DNA from: Lacticaseibacillus jixianensis | GTDB lineage: Bacteria > Bacillota > Bacilli > Lactobacillales > Lactobacillaceae | Length of the DNA stretch: 64,000 nucleotides | NCBI RefSeq assembly: GCF_003946485.1 | Contig: NZ_RHOJ01000003.1 | Span: 1-64,000 of the forward strand | Direction: 5' to 3' | Part shown: positions 29,574 to 38,158 of the stretch, piece by piece | How the letters are laid out: each line of letters begins with the position of its first letter | Numbering within the stretch: position 1 is the stretch's first letter | Notes under the pieces: model-generated | Database searches by the model: none | Told to the model about the DNA's origin: nothing | What the model saw: only the letters and a program-made list of their open reading frames with translations | Position numbers and translations under genes: made by a program

Positions 29574-30512
29574 ATGATCGAATTTGAAAAGCCGAACATC
29601 ACCAAGGTTGACGAAAGCACCAACTACGGCAAGTTTGTGGTCGAACCACTCGAACGCGGCTACGGGACCACCCTCGGGAATTCCCTGCGGCGGATCCTGT
29701 TGTCGTCCTTGCCAGGTGCAGCGGTTTCCAATATCCAAATCGATGGTGTGCTGCATGAGTTCAGCACGATCGATGGCGTACTGGAAGACGTGACCCAGAT
29801 CATCCTGAACATCAAGAAGCTCGCTTTGAAGATGCATTCGGATGAGGATAAGACCGTCGAGATCGATGTTGACGGCCCGGCCACGGTGACCGCCGCCGAC
29901 ATCGTCACTGATGCTGATGTTGAGGTATTGAACCCCGAACAGTACATCTGCACTGTTGCCGAAGGGGGCCACTTCCACGTTCGCATGACCGTTCGCACCG
30001 GTCGCGGCTACGTGCCAGCGGATCAGAACAAGACCGAAAACATGCCGATTGGCGTGCTGCCGATCGACTCGATTTTTACCCCGATCAGTCGGGTCAACTA
30101 TCAGGTTGAAAGCACACGTGTCGGCCGGCGTAACGACTTCGACAAGTTGACACTTGACGTCTGGACGAACGGTTCGATCTCACCACGCGAAGCGATCAGC
30201 TTAGCCGCTAAGATCCTCACCGAGCACCTGGACATCTTCGTTAACCTGACCGATTCGGCGAAGAACGCGGAGATCATGGTCGAAAAGGAAGAAACCCACA
30301 AGGAAAAGATGCTTGAGATGACCATCGAAGAGCTCGACTTATCTGTTCGTTCCTACAACTGCTTGAAGCGTGCTGGTATCAACACGGTTCAAGAGCTGAC
30401 CAATAAGACCGAAGCTGACATGATGAAGGTCCGCAACCTGGGCCGTAAGTCGCTTGAAGAAGTCAAAAACAAGCTGTCTGATCTCGGCTTAAGCCTGCGT
30501 AAGGAAGACTAA
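29574..30512 (+). CDS. rpoA: RNA polymerase alpha subunit
   Basis: RpoA dimerises to start RNA polymerase assembly, and its C-terminal domain contacts UP elements and activators. The product has 312 residues. The N-terminal assembly domain spans about 1-230. A linker leads to the C-terminal helix-hairpin-helix domain with the segment [14 protein letters not shown]. Start ATG 29574 follows AAAGG. Confidence 0.98.
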   Translation: MIEFEKPNITKVDESTNYGKFVVEPLERGYGTTLGNSLRRILLSSLPGAAVSNIQIDGVLHEFSTIDGVLEDVTQIILNIKKLALKMHSDEDKTVEIDVDGPATVTAADIVTDADVEVLNPEQYICTVAEGGHFHVRMTVRTGRGYVPADQNKTENMPIGVLPIDSIFTPISRVNYQVESTRVGRRNDFDKLTLDVWTNGSISPREAISLAAKILTEHLDIFVNLTDSAKNAEIMVEKEETHKEKMLEMTIEELDLSVRSYNCLKRAGINTVQELTNKTEADMMKVRNLGRKSLEEVKNKLSDLGLSLRKED

Positions 30513-30533
30513 TACTTAAAAGGAGGCCAATCC

Positions 30534-30914
30534 ATGAGCTACCGGAAATTAGGGCGCACCAGCTCCCAGCGTAAAGCGCTGCTGCGCGACTTGACCACCG
30601 ACTTGATCGTCAAGGAACGCATCACGACGACCGAAGCCCGCGCCAAGGAAATTCGTTCCACCGTTGACAAGATGATCACGCTCGGCAAGCGCGGCGACCT
30701 GCACGCCCGTCGTCAGGCTGCAGCATACCTGCGGAACACGATCGCTGACGTCAAGGAAGACGGCGACACTGTTGTTGTTCAGTCCGCGCTGCAAAAGCTG
30801 TTTGCTGATGTTGCGCCACGCTATGCAGAACGCAATGGCGGTTACACCCGCATTCTGAAGACCAACCAACGCCGCGGCGACGCAGCACAGATGGTCGTCA
30901 TCGAACTGGTCTAA
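30534..30914 (+). CDS. rplQ: Ribosomal protein L17
   Basis: L17 lies at the tunnel exit. It has 126 residues beginning [20 protein letters not shown]. The Shine-Dalgarno is AAAGGAGG. Last gene of the superoperon; a structured 3' region follows. Confidence 0.98.
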   Translation: MSYRKLGRTSSQRKALLRDLTTDLIVKERITTTEARAKEIRSTVDKMITLGKRGDLHARRQAAAYLRNTIADVKEDGDTVVVQSALQKLFADVAPRYAERNGGYTRILKTNQRRGDAAQMVVIELV

Positions 30915-30944
30915 GCTTCGGCTTTCCCAGTTCAAAAAATCTAA

Positions 30945-31111
30945 AACCGAACCGACCCCTGCGGCCGGTTCACTTTGATCATTTGATCGATGGAGCGTTA
31001 CGATGTTGGCTGCCATCTTGGTAGGGGCTTTGCCCTGAGGTCTTCGGACCTCGCCGAGTCTAGCTTGAGAGCACCGGGCAACCGGTGTCTCCATCTCAAA
31101 TGATTTTTTTG
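30945..31111 (+). ncRNA. Structured 3' region, candidate L17 downstream element
   Basis: Four consecutive hairpins follow rplQ: gaaccg with cggttc, gggc with gccc near 31025, gaggtc-ttcg-gacctc at 31038-31053, and the final terminator hairpin. A conserved RNA called the L17 downstream element has been described in just this position in lactic acid bacteria and Listeria. The match rests on position, taxon and hairpin layout. Its function is unknown. Confidence 0.6.
31065..31110 (+). terminator. Terminator behind rplQ
   Basis: ttgaga with caccgg pairs with ccggtg and tctcaa around a gcaa loop, with a six-base bulge. It is followed by seven T. The first half of the stem can also pair with an alternative tctc, so two conformers are possible. 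Confidence 0.75.
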
Positions 31112-31337
31112 TACCCAAAATTTGGGGGCCGCGTCGCCAGGTCCGCCGAGTGGAGACATGGCGGCCGCCGCTGAACGGGCGATGCATGGTCCGCCCTGGC
31201 GTGAAGGGCGGTCCGCCTTGGTGCGCCGCCTTGCCAAGCCGGGCCTGGTGCGGGAAAATATGGTATCATGTCATAGTTATGTGGGCCGAGTTGGGGCCTA
31301 CCAGGGCGTGGAATGCGCCAGAGTGGGAGGACGCTTC
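31112..31337 (+). promoter_or_regulatory. Leader and extended -10 promoter of the ECF operon
   Basis: An extended -10 box, TGG-TATCAT, lies at 31261-31269; no -35 is evident. Upstream is a GC-rich stretch holding a palindrome (cccaaaatttggg, 31114-31126) and no gene. The distance to the ecfA1 start is about 70 bases. Confidence 0.55.
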
Positions 31338-32174
31338 GTGACAGCAGCCATCGAGATCGAAAATTTGAATTACCGCTATCCTGACGCCAAGCGGCCCGCG
31401 CTGCACGACGTCAGTTTGACGATCGCGCAGGGCGAGTGGGTCGCGATCATTGGCCATAACGGCTCGGGTAAAAGCACCCTAGCCAAGAACATTAATGGCC
31501 TGCTGGCCCCTGAATCTGGCCGGGTGACGGTTGCGGGCATGCCGCTGAACGAGGCCAACGTCTGGAAGATCCGGGAGAAGGTCGGCATTGTTTTCCAAAA
31601 CCCAGACAATCAGTTTGTCGGGGCGACGGTGCAGGACGATGTCGCTTTTGGGCTGGAGAACCGGGCCGTGCCGCGGCCAGAAATGCTGACGCGGGTGCAC
31701 GATGCCTTGGTGCAGGTCAACATGCTTGAATTTGCCACTCGCGAGCCGGCGCGCCTTTCCGGCGGGCAGAAGCAGCGCGTGGCGATCGCCGGGATCATCG
31801 CGCAGCGGCCGGACATTATTATCCTTGATGAGGCTACGTCCATGCTCGATCCGGCCGGTCGCAGTGAAGTGCTGGCCCTGATCGAGCAGCTGCAGGCGCG
31901 TTCGGCGATGACGGTGGTCTCGATCACCCACGACGTTGACGAGGCGGCTTCGGCCGACCGGGTCGTGCTTTTGAATGACGGCGAGATCGTGGAGCAGGGG
32001 ACCCCGGCGGCCCTTTTTACCCACGGTGAGGAACTGCTGTCTCTGGGCCTCGACGTGCCTTACCCGGAGCGGCTGAAGGCGGCCTTGCGCCGCCGTGGGG
32101 CCAAAATGCCGGATGGCTATCTTGATCAGGAAGGGCTGGTGAAGTACCTGTGGACATTACATTCGACCATGTGA
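31338..32174 (+). CDS. ecfA1: ECF transporter ATPase A1
   Basis: One of two ATPases of the energy-coupling factor module that powers vitamin uptake with exchangeable S-components encoded elsewhere. The product has 278 residues. GTG 31338 behind GGGAGG gives a start at the ABC domain. Walker [10 protein letters not shown] lies at 39-47, then LSGGQKQR and the Walker [13 protein letters not shown]. The end overlaps ecfA2 by 25 bases. Confidence 0.95.
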   Translation: MTAAIEIENLNYRYPDAKRPALHDVSLTIAQGEWVAIIGHNGSGKSTLAKNINGLLAPESGRVTVAGMPLNEANVWKIREKVGIVFQNPDNQFVGATVQDDVAFGLENRAVPRPEMLTRVHDALVQVNMLEFATREPARLSGGQKQRVAIAGIIAQRPDIIILDEATSMLDPAGRSEVLALIEQLQARSAMTVVSITHDVDEAASADRVVLLNDGEIVEQGTPAALFTHGEELLSLGLDVPYPERLKAALRRRGAKMPDGYLDQEGLVKYLWTLHSTM

Positions 32175-33016
32175 GCTTCACCTACCAGGCGGGAACGCCG
32201 TTTGCCGGTGACGGCTTGAAAGACGTCACGACGACCATCAAAGACGGCTCCTACACCGCCATCATTGGCCACACTGGCTCAGGGAAAAGCACGCTGCTTC
32301 AGCACCTTAACGCGCTGCTAAAGCCGACTGCCGGCACGGTGACGATTGGCGATCGGGTCATCACCAATGAAACCAACAACAAAAACCTGAAGCCCATTCG
32401 CCGCGAGGTCGGGATGGTGTTCCAGTTTGCGGAAAACCAGCTCTTTGAGCAGACCGTGGCCAAGGATATTGCGTTTGGCCCGACCAACTTTGGGGTCCCG
32501 GCAGAAGAGGCAGAGAAACAGGCGGCGGCAATGGTCGCGCTGGTTGGGCTGCCCCCAGAGGTGCTTGAGCAGTCACCCTTTGACCTTTCAGGCGGCCAGA
32601 TGCGCCGCGTCGCGATCGCCGGGGTGCTCGCGATGAAGCCGTCGGTGCTCGTGCTCGACGAGCCCACTGCCGGTCTTGATCCGGCGGGGCGCGCCGAGAT
32701 GATGACCATGTTCAACCGGCTGCATCAGGAGCAAGGGCTGACCATTGTGCTCGTGACCCACCAGATGGACGATGTCGCCGATTACGCCGATCACGTCCTG
32801 GTCATGGATCAGGGGCGGTTGGTCAAGGAAGGCACCCCGCGGGAGATCTTCCAGGACGCGGACTGGCTTGCCGACCACCAGTTGGGCCTGCCGAAAACGG
32901 CGGCAATGGCGCGGCGACTGACCGCGCAGGGCTTTCGCTTTGACCCGCTGCCGTTAACGACCGCGCAGTTGGCCGACCAGCTGCTGCCGCAGATCGGAGG
33001 CCCTGCCCATGACTAA
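32150..33016 (+). CDS. ecfA2: ECF transporter ATPase A2
   Basis: Second ATPase of the ECF module, 288 residues. It starts at GTG 32150 inside ecfA1. Walker [10 protein letters not shown] lies at 40-48, signature LSGGQMRR, Walker [13 protein letters not shown]. The Q-loop lies in the FQFAENQLF segment. It pairs with EcfA1 on EcfT. Confidence 0.95.
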   Translation: MDITFDHVSFTYQAGTPFAGDGLKDVTTTIKDGSYTAIIGHTGSGKSTLLQHLNALLKPTAGTVTIGDRVITNETNNKNLKPIRREVGMVFQFAENQLFEQTVAKDIAFGPTNFGVPAEEAEKQAAAMVALVGLPPEVLEQSPFDLSGGQMRRVAIAGVLAMKPSVLVLDEPTAGLDPAGRAEMMTMFNRLHQEQGLTIVLVTHQMDDVADYADHVLVMDQGRLVKEGTPREIFQDADWLADHQLGLPKTAAMARRLTAQGFRFDPLPLTTAQLADQLLPQIGGPAHD

Positions 33017-33803
33017 ATTGCTACTGGGGCGCTACCTCCCAGGTGATTCCTGGGTGCACAAGCTAGATCCGCGCACCAAGCTGATGGCCAGCTTCTACTA
33101 CATCGGCATCATTTTCCTGGCCAATAACTGGCAGACGTACCTGTTGATGTTCATGGCGACGATGGTGATGGTGGCGGCGTCCAAAATCAAGTTGGGGTTT
33201 TTCCTGCGCGGCGTGCGGCCGATGATCTGGCTGATCCTCTTTACTGTGATGCTGCAGGTGTTCTTCACCAAAGGCGGTGCTACCTACTGGTCGTGGGGGT
33301 GGCTCGCGATCACGCAGTACGGGCTGACCAACGGGGCGTTCATCTTCATGCGCTTTGTGTTGATCATCTTCGTGTCCACGCTGCTGACGCTGACAACGCA
33401 GCCGTTGTCCCTAGCCGACGCGGTGGAATCGCTCCTCAAGCCGCTGCGGGTGCTGCACGTGCCAGTTACCGAGCTGGCCTTGGTCCTGCAGATCGCGTTG
33501 CGCTTCGTGCCGACGTTAATGGATCAAACCACCAAGATCATGAATGCCCAGCGTGCCCGCGGCGTTGATTTTGGCTCGGGCAACCTGTTCCAACAGATGA
33601 AAGCCGTGGTGCCGCTGCTCATCCCGCTGTTTGTCGACAGCTTCGGCATTGCCGAGGATTTAGCCACCGCAATGGATGCCCGCGGCTATCAAGGCGGGGA
33701 CGGCCGCACGAAGTACCGCGTGCTCCAGTACCACCGAAAGGACATCGTTGCCGGCATGATCATGGCCGGCTTGACTATTGCCCTGATTTTCTTGAAAGCA
33801 TAG
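33009..33803 (+). CDS. ecfT: ECF transporter transmembrane subunit
   Basis: EcfT is the membrane scaffold that joins the two ATPases to the substrate-binding S-component. The 264-residue protein has several membrane helices. Cytosolic coupling helices contain the conserved Ala-Arg-Gly motif, seen here as ARGVDFG and as DARGYQGG. It overlaps ecfA2 by 8 bases. Confidence 0.95.
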   Translation: MTKLLLGRYLPGDSWVHKLDPRTKLMASFYYIGIIFLANNWQTYLLMFMATMVMVAASKIKLGFFLRGVRPMIWLILFTVMLQVFFTKGGATYWSWGWLAITQYGLTNGAFIFMRFVLIIFVSTLLTLTTQPLSLADAVESLLKPLRVLHVPVTELALVLQIALRFVPTLMDQTTKIMNAQRARGVDFGSGNLFQQMKAVVPLLIPLFVDSFGIAEDLATAMDARGYQGGDGRTKYRVLQYHRKDIVAGMIMAGLTIALIFLKA

Positions 33804-33847
33804 ACGGGGTCTCGCGCCGATTGCGAGGCTTTTTAGGAGAGACAATC

Positions 33848-34591
33848 GTGACGCATTTCAAACTCACGCTCGCATATGACGGCACTAACTTTGCCGGCTA
33901 CCAGATCCAGCCGCACCAGCGCACCGTTCAGGGCGTCTTGCAAAAGGCGTTAGGAAAAATGGCCAAGGTGCCGGCGATTCACGTTGACGGGTCCGGCCGC
34001 ACCGATTCTGGGGTGCACGCCTTGGGGCAGGTCGTGTCGTTTGATTACCCAGGGACCCTGCCGGCCCGGTCGATGATGCTGGCAATGAACTCGCTGATGC
34101 CGCTGGACATTGAGATCCTGAATGCCGAAATCGTCCCCGCCACTTTTCACGCGCGCTACTCGGCCAAGGGCAAGCGGTACCGGTACCGCGTCGCCCGCGG
34201 GCGGTTCACCGATCCCTTCAAGCGGCTGTACACAGGCCACTACCCGTACCAGTTGGACGTGGCCCGGATCCGCCTAGCGCTTCAAGACGTCGTGGGAACC
34301 CACGACTTCACGAGTTTTGCTGCCAGCGGTGGGGTGATCGAGGATAAGGTGCGGACGATCTACGAAGCAACGGTGCAAGATGACGCCGCCAACAACGAGC
34401 TGATCTTCGAGTTTTACGGCAACGGCTTTTTGTACAACATGGTGCGCATTATCGTGGCGACCCTGCTGGAGATCGGCAATGGCCGCCGCGATGTGCACGA
34501 CTTTTTGCGCCTGTATGAGGTCAAGGACCGCCAGCAGGCCCGCGGCACGGCACCGGCGTCAGGCCTGTACCTCAAGGAGGTCTATTACTGA
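33848..34591 (+). CDS. truA: tRNA pseudouridine synthase A
   Basis: TruA makes pseudouridine at tRNA positions 38-40. The product has 247 residues. GTG 33848 is chosen because AGGAGA precedes it and the protein starts [14 protein letters not shown] as in relatives. The catalytic aspartate is Asp53 in GRTDSGVHA. It is the fourth gene of the ECF operon. Confidence 0.95.
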   Translation: MTHFKLTLAYDGTNFAGYQIQPHQRTVQGVLQKALGKMAKVPAIHVDGSGRTDSGVHALGQVVSFDYPGTLPARSMMLAMNSLMPLDIEILNAEIVPATFHARYSAKGKRYRYRVARGRFTDPFKRLYTGHYPYQLDVARIRLALQDVVGTHDFTSFAASGGVIEDKVRTIYEATVQDDAANNELIFEFYGNGFLYNMVRIIVATLLEIGNGRRDVHDFLRLYEVKDRQQARGTAPASGLYLKEVYY

Positions 34592-34703
34592 CTAGGCCAG
34601 TGCGAGAGCCGCAAGCATTAGTCAGTCCGCAAACGGGTCGTGCGCGCAATTCAGCGCGCCGGCTGGATTGATAAAGAGTGGGGTCGGTGCGGTTAATCGC
34701 GCG

Positions 34704-34732
34704 TTGACTTTTCGCCGGAATTTTGATAAAGT
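34704..34732 (+). promoter_or_regulatory. rplM-rpsI promoter
   Basis: TTGACT at 34704-34709 and TAAAGT at 34727-34732 are separated by 17 bases. TGA just upstream makes the -10 an extended one. Confidence 0.7.
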
Positions 34733-34745
34733 AGTCGCTGGTATT

Positions 34746-34787
34746 GTTTGCCCCACATAAGCCCCGGAAACTTATAAGGTGTCAAAC
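34746..34787 (+). ncRNA. L13-type ribosomal leader hairpin
   Basis: A hairpin is formed by gtttg with caaac at the base, a cac-gtg middle and ataag with cttat at the top, around a ccccggaaa loop. It starts at the expected 5' end of the rplM mRNA. It resembles the L13 leader known from Gram-positive rplM-rpsI operons, thought to bind L13. Identity is inferred from position and shape. Confidence 0.6.
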
Positions 34788-34814
34788 AGCACAGAATATT
34801 GGAGGAAACAAATC

Positions 34815-35261
34815 GTGCGTACAACATATTTGGCTAAGCCAGGTGAAATCGAACACAAGTGGGTCGTTATTGACGCCACTGATATTAGCCTTGGCCGTTT
34901 GGCCTCGGCTGTCGCAACCATCCTGCGTGGCAAGAACAAGCCGACCTACACCCCGAGCGTTGACGTTGGCGACAACGTGATCGTGATCAATGCAGGTAAG
35001 CTTAAGCTGACCGGTCGGAAGGCTAGCGACAAGATCTACTACCACCATTCACAGCATCCAGGTGGCTTGAAGCATGAAGTCGCAGGGGACCTTCTTAGGG
35101 ACAACCCGGCTCGCCTTGTCGAATACGCTGTCAAGAAGATGCTGCCGACCAAGAATACACTTGGCCACCAGCAATTCCTGAAGCTTCACGTCTATGCCGG
35201 TGAGGATCACCCTCACGCCGCACAGAACCCTGAAGTACTCGACATCAAGAACCTAATTTAA
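34815..35261 (+). CDS. rplM: Ribosomal protein L13
   Basis: L13 is an early 50S assembly protein. GTG 34815 with Shine-Dalgarno GGAGGAAA gives 148 residues beginning [16 protein letters not shown]. An upstream in-frame ATG lies in the leader hairpin region and lacks a ribosome site. Confidence 0.97.
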   Translation: MRTTYLAKPGEIEHKWVVIDATDISLGRLASAVATILRGKNKPTYTPSVDVGDNVIVINAGKLKLTGRKASDKIYYHHSQHPGGLKHEVAGDLLRDNPARLVEYAVKKMLPTKNTLGHQQFLKLHVYAGEDHPHAAQNPEVLDIKNLI

Positions 35262-35274
35262 GGAGGACACAACT

Positions 35275-35667
35275 GTGGCAGAAGTAGCATATAGCGGCAC
35301 AGGTCGCCGCAAGAATTCCGTTGCCCGGGTCCGCTTGGTTCCTGGCACCGGTAAGATCACAATGAACGGCAAAGACGTTCACGATTACCTTCCGTACGAA
35401 AACCTGATCCTCGACTTGACCCAGCCTTTCGGTATCACCGAAACGACCGGTTCATACGATGTTCTGGTTAACGTCAACGGCGGCGGGTTCACCGGCCAAG
35501 CCGGCGCCACTCGTCATGGCATCGCACGGGCACTGCTGAGTGTTGACCCGGATTTCCGCGGGCCCCTCAAGCGTGCCGGCATGCTCACCCGTGACCCACG
35601 GATGAAGGAACGTAAGAAGTACGGTTTGAAGAAAGCCCGCAAGGCGAGCCAGTTCTCAAAGCGTTAA
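35275..35667 (+). CDS. rpsI: Ribosomal protein S9
   Basis: S9 has a basic tail that touches P-site tRNA. The 130-residue product starts at GTG 35275 behind AAGGAGG and ends in the conserved basic tail with final Lys-Arg (QFSKR). Confidence 0.98.
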   Translation: MAEVAYSGTGRRKNSVARVRLVPGTGKITMNGKDVHDYLPYENLILDLTQPFGITETTGSYDVLVNVNGGGFTGQAGATRHGIARALLSVDPDFRGPLKRAGMLTRDPRMKERKKYGLKKARKASQFSKR

Positions 35668-35698
35668 TCTTTCGTTCATTACAAACGAAATACAACGA

Positions 35699-35728
35699 AG
35701 CGGTGCTCACGAGAGTGCCGCTTTTTTG
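35699..35728 (+). terminator. Terminator of rplM-rpsI
   Basis: agcggtgctc pairs with gagtgccgct, including two wobble pairs, around a four-base loop, followed by six T. Confidence 0.9.
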
Positions 35729-35798
35729 GTGGCTAGCGTTGCTGCCGAGGCTTGCGGCGGAAGGGGAATTTGACAGCCTGCGAGATCTGGATGGGATA

Positions 35799-35807
35799 TG
35801 GTAAAAT
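35799..35807 (+). promoter_or_regulatory. Extended -10 promoter of the glycosyltransferase gene
   Basis: TGG-TAAAAT lies 19 bases before the ATG. A TTGACA at 35770 is 26 bases upstream, too far for a normal -35. Confidence 0.5.
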
Positions 35808-35825
35808 ACACGCGGAGGTAGCACG

Positions 35826-36869
35826 ATGACGCAACCGTTGATCTCGGTGATCATGCCCGTTTATAACGCAGAAAAATATTTGGCGGCAGCCTTGGACAGC
35901 CTGCTGGCGCAGGATTACCGCAATTTCGAGGCCCTGTTGATTGACGACGGCTCAGTCGACACCAGCCCGGTGATTTTGGCCGCGTATGCGCGCCGGGATC
36001 CGCGCATCAAAGTGACCCGGGTCCCCAATGGGGGGCAGGCCGCCGCGCGCGCGGTGGGGTTGACGCAGGCACACGGCCGCTACATCACCTTTATGGACAG
36101 CGATGACCTGGTCCTGCCCACCTGGCTGGCCACCTTGGCTGCGGCCATTGGCGGCGCTGACATGGCGGTGGTCAACTACTACACCTACCTGAGTGCCACG
36201 AAGTCGCGGTTCACCAAACCGTTTGCCGCGAAAAGTTTCAGTGCGACCGGGGATGAGCGGTACCGCCTGTGGCTGGAGGACAAGGACCTGCGCGGCTACT
36301 TGTGGAACAAGCTGTTTCGCGCCGGGCTGTTCACCCCCGCGCTGCCGGTGGCCGCCTTTAACCTGATGGAGGATGCTTACCTGATCGGGCAGCTAATGCC
36401 GCGGATCACACGCATCAATTTCGTTGACGAGCCGGTGTACTGCTACCGGCTTAATCCCGGCAGTGCGGTGTACGACAAGTTCCAGCGGGCGGACTTGTTG
36501 GCCATTCATCAGCTGGGTGCGCTGTACCTGCAGGTCGCTGAAGCAAAGCCAGGGCTGGCGCCGGTGGCGGTGCGCAAGTACGCGGCGCTCAGCCTGTTTG
36601 TCCTGAGCAAAATGAACCCTGCCGAGCTGATTCAAAATTGGGGTTACGTGCAGCAACTGGGCAGCGTGCTTGGCGACTACTCACGGGTGTTTGCCCGCGA
36701 GGTGGACGCCAAGGCGGCCGCCAGTCTGACGCGGCCGAAGCCGGTCAAGCTGAGTGGCAGTCTGCACGGCCACCTGGCGGCCTGGTCTGAATTGATCGGC
36801 CTGCCAAGCATGCGGGACAAAGCCGGCGACCTGGACGAGTATGCCCAGGGCGATTCGGATCGTAGTTAA
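35826..36869 (+). CDS. Family 2 glycosyltransferase
   Basis: The 347-residue cytosolic protein has a GT-A nucleotide-sugar domain in its first 230 residues. It starts ISVIMPVYNAEKYL and has the nucleotide-binding DDGS at 40-43 and the metal-binding DSDD at 91-94. An acceptor-side MEDAYL motif lies near residue 180. It resembles enzymes that add sugars to exopolysaccharide or cell-wall glycans. No other polysaccharide gene is nearby, so the acceptor is unknown. Start ATG follows GGAGG. It is a single gene between two terminators. Confidence 0.85.
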   Translation: MTQPLISVIMPVYNAEKYLAAALDSLLAQDYRNFEALLIDDGSVDTSPVILAAYARRDPRIKVTRVPNGGQAAARAVGLTQAHGRYITFMDSDDLVLPTWLATLAAAIGGADMAVVNYYTYLSATKSRFTKPFAAKSFSATGDERYRLWLEDKDLRGYLWNKLFRAGLFTPALPVAAFNLMEDAYLIGQLMPRITRINFVDEPVYCYRLNPGSAVYDKFQRADLLAIHQLGALYLQVAEAKPGLAPVAVRKYAALSLFVLSKMNPAELIQNWGYVQQLGSVLGDYSRVFAREVDAKAAASLTRPKPVKLSGSLHGHLAAWSELIGLPSMRDKAGDLDEYAQGDSDRS

Positions 36870-36901
36870 GGGTTCGGCCATCAACTGGCTGACCCTTTTT
36901 T
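36868..36901 (+). terminator. Terminator of the glycosyltransferase gene
   Basis: agggt..cggcca pairs with tggctgaccct around tcaac with a small bulge, followed by seven T. It starts at the stop codon. Confidence 0.8.
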
Positions 36902-36924
36902 GATTGCGTACTTGACCCCAACGC

Positions 36925-36988
36925 GCCACAAAAACGCCCCTGCGTCGCGATTCATGGCCTGAATCGTGATGCAAAGGCGCCTGCGGGC
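36925..36988 (-). repeat. Palindrome between convergent genes, distant member of the 42.5/54.3 kb family
   Basis: On the reverse strand gcgcctttgcatcacgattc pairs with gaatcgcgacgcaggggcgt, a stem of about 21 base pairs with wobbles, followed by TTTTT. It can end the reverse-strand protease gene. Its core, gcatcacgattc with gaatcgcg, is the same as in the elements at 42528 and 54290. Confidence 0.7.
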
Positions 36989-37011
36989 TGATCGCCGCTC
37001 GGGTGAGCCGC

Positions 37012-37746
37012 TCAGTTGTTCGGGTAGATGGTTCTCAGTGTGGTCAGGTCTGCGGGGGCCAGGCCAGTGCGGCCCTCGTCCATAGGGTACATGACCGAGG
37101 TGCGCCTGCCGCTGTGGCCCAGCCCCAGCGCGTGGCCAATCTCATGCAGGGCGACTGAGACCTTCACGGCGCCCTGATAGGCAGCGTTGAACTCCGCCTT
37201 GGCGTGGTTGACGCCGGTGCGTGAAAGCTTGCTGTAGATCACGGCAGGCCCGCCTTCGCCAAGCTCGACGGTCGGTTGATCGTCGGGGATCGGTTTGGTG
37301 TAGGTCCCAAACGTGATGTGGTTGCCGAAGGTCGATGAGGCGCCGGGCGTGAGGGTGACAACGCCGGCGCGGTTGTAAATCGTCGCGGCCTGCGTAAAGG
37401 CGGTGCGCACGCGGGCCGGGGTGCCGGGTTCAAAGCTGTAGGTGTAGCGGCTGCTCAGTTTGATGCCCTTGACCGCTGCCTCGATGGGCGTTGCGCCGGT
37501 TTGGGCCGGCGCGCTTGGCGGGGTGGCAGTGGCGGCTTGGCTGGCCGGGGTGCGGTTAGCCAGCCCGAGACGCTTGGTTGCGGCGTCCGCCAGGCGGGCG
37601 CCAGTTGCGGTTGCCCAGGTGACACCCGCCTGCACGGCGTCCTGAGCGGCGCGGCGCGTGGCGCTAGGCAGGGGACTGGCCTGGCTGTAAATGGCGAACC
37701 CGGCGATCATGACGGTGAGCGCGGTGAGTATCCCTTTGTGGCGCAT
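37012..37746 (-). CDS. Secreted matrixin-like zinc metalloprotease
   Basis: The 244-residue protein begins with a positively charged segment and one hydrophobic helix (about 5-22), a signal peptide or membrane anchor. A Ala/Thr/Pro-rich linker follows to about residue 88. The C-terminal domain is a metzincin: zinc site HEIGHALGLGH at 201-211 and Met-turn SVMYPM at 217-222, all key residues present. Proteins like this are known in lactobacilli but their substrates are not. ATG 37746 with AAGGAAG is used; longer upstream reading would put residues before the signal. It is transcribed alone and faces the glycosyltransferase gene. Confidence 0.82.
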   Translation of the reverse strand: MRHKGILTALTVMIAGFAIYSQASPLPSATRRAAQDAVQAGVTWATATGARLADAATKRLGLANRTPASQAATATPPSAPAQTGATPIEAAVKGIKLSSRYTYSFEPGTPARVRTAFTQAATIYNRAGVVTLTPGASSTFGNHITFGTYTKPIPDDQPTVELGEGGPAVIYSKLSRTGVNHAKAEFNAAYQGAVKVSVALHEIGHALGLGHSGRRTSVMYPMDEGRTGLAPADLTTLRTIYPNN

Positions 37747-38158
37747 CCGCCAGCTTCCTTTTAACGAGATGCCTTCTATCTTAGCAGAAAAGGGGCCTGC
37801 TTGGGGGAGGCAGAAGAAATCCTTAAGAATGGAGCGCAATCAGGCACTGGTCCGAGTCGGGACAAGTGCTTTTTGGTGTAGAGGAAGTTTAAAATCGGGG
37901 TGGATCGGGTTGCAGGCGCGCGGCGGCGGGCGGCCGCACGCATGGCTTGGCTGACAATGGTACAGGAACGCGCCGACCAATAATACAGCAACGCCAGACG
38001 CGACTAAGAATCTGGATAGATATGGGTGTGTTACAACCGACAAAAGGGGCTATAATAAGAATGTACAGCGCTTACATCTAGATTGGGAACGACGTTGGAT
38101 ATTTTTATTAAATACAGATCGTTAAATTAGGTAATACAGACAACGTGGAGGGATAGCA
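37747..38158 (+). other. Intergenic region ahead of pox
   Basis: About 410 bases without a supported gene. It holds the start regions of the divergent protease and pox genes. A possible reverse ORF (67 residues, 37840-38043) has one hydrophobic stretch but no ribosome site and lies over the pox promoter, so it is not called. Confidence 0.55.
38051..38076 (+). promoter_or_regulatory. pox promoter -10 with cre-like site
   Basis: A consensus TATAAT lies at 38051-38056. At 38062-38076, tgtacagcgcttaca reads on the other strand as TGTAAGCGCT followed by TGTACA, close to the CcpA site consensus TGWAANCGNTNNCA but with one extra base. Pyruvate oxidase is under carbon catabolite control in other lactobacilli, so the site is plausible. 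Confidence 0.45.

Noticed and set aside
37840-38043. Reverse-strand ORF of 67 codons with a hydrophobic stretch ahead of pox
   Set aside because: No Shine-Dalgarno, a TTG start and overlap with the pox promoter. The Pro/Arg-rich tail looks like random GC-rich DNA.
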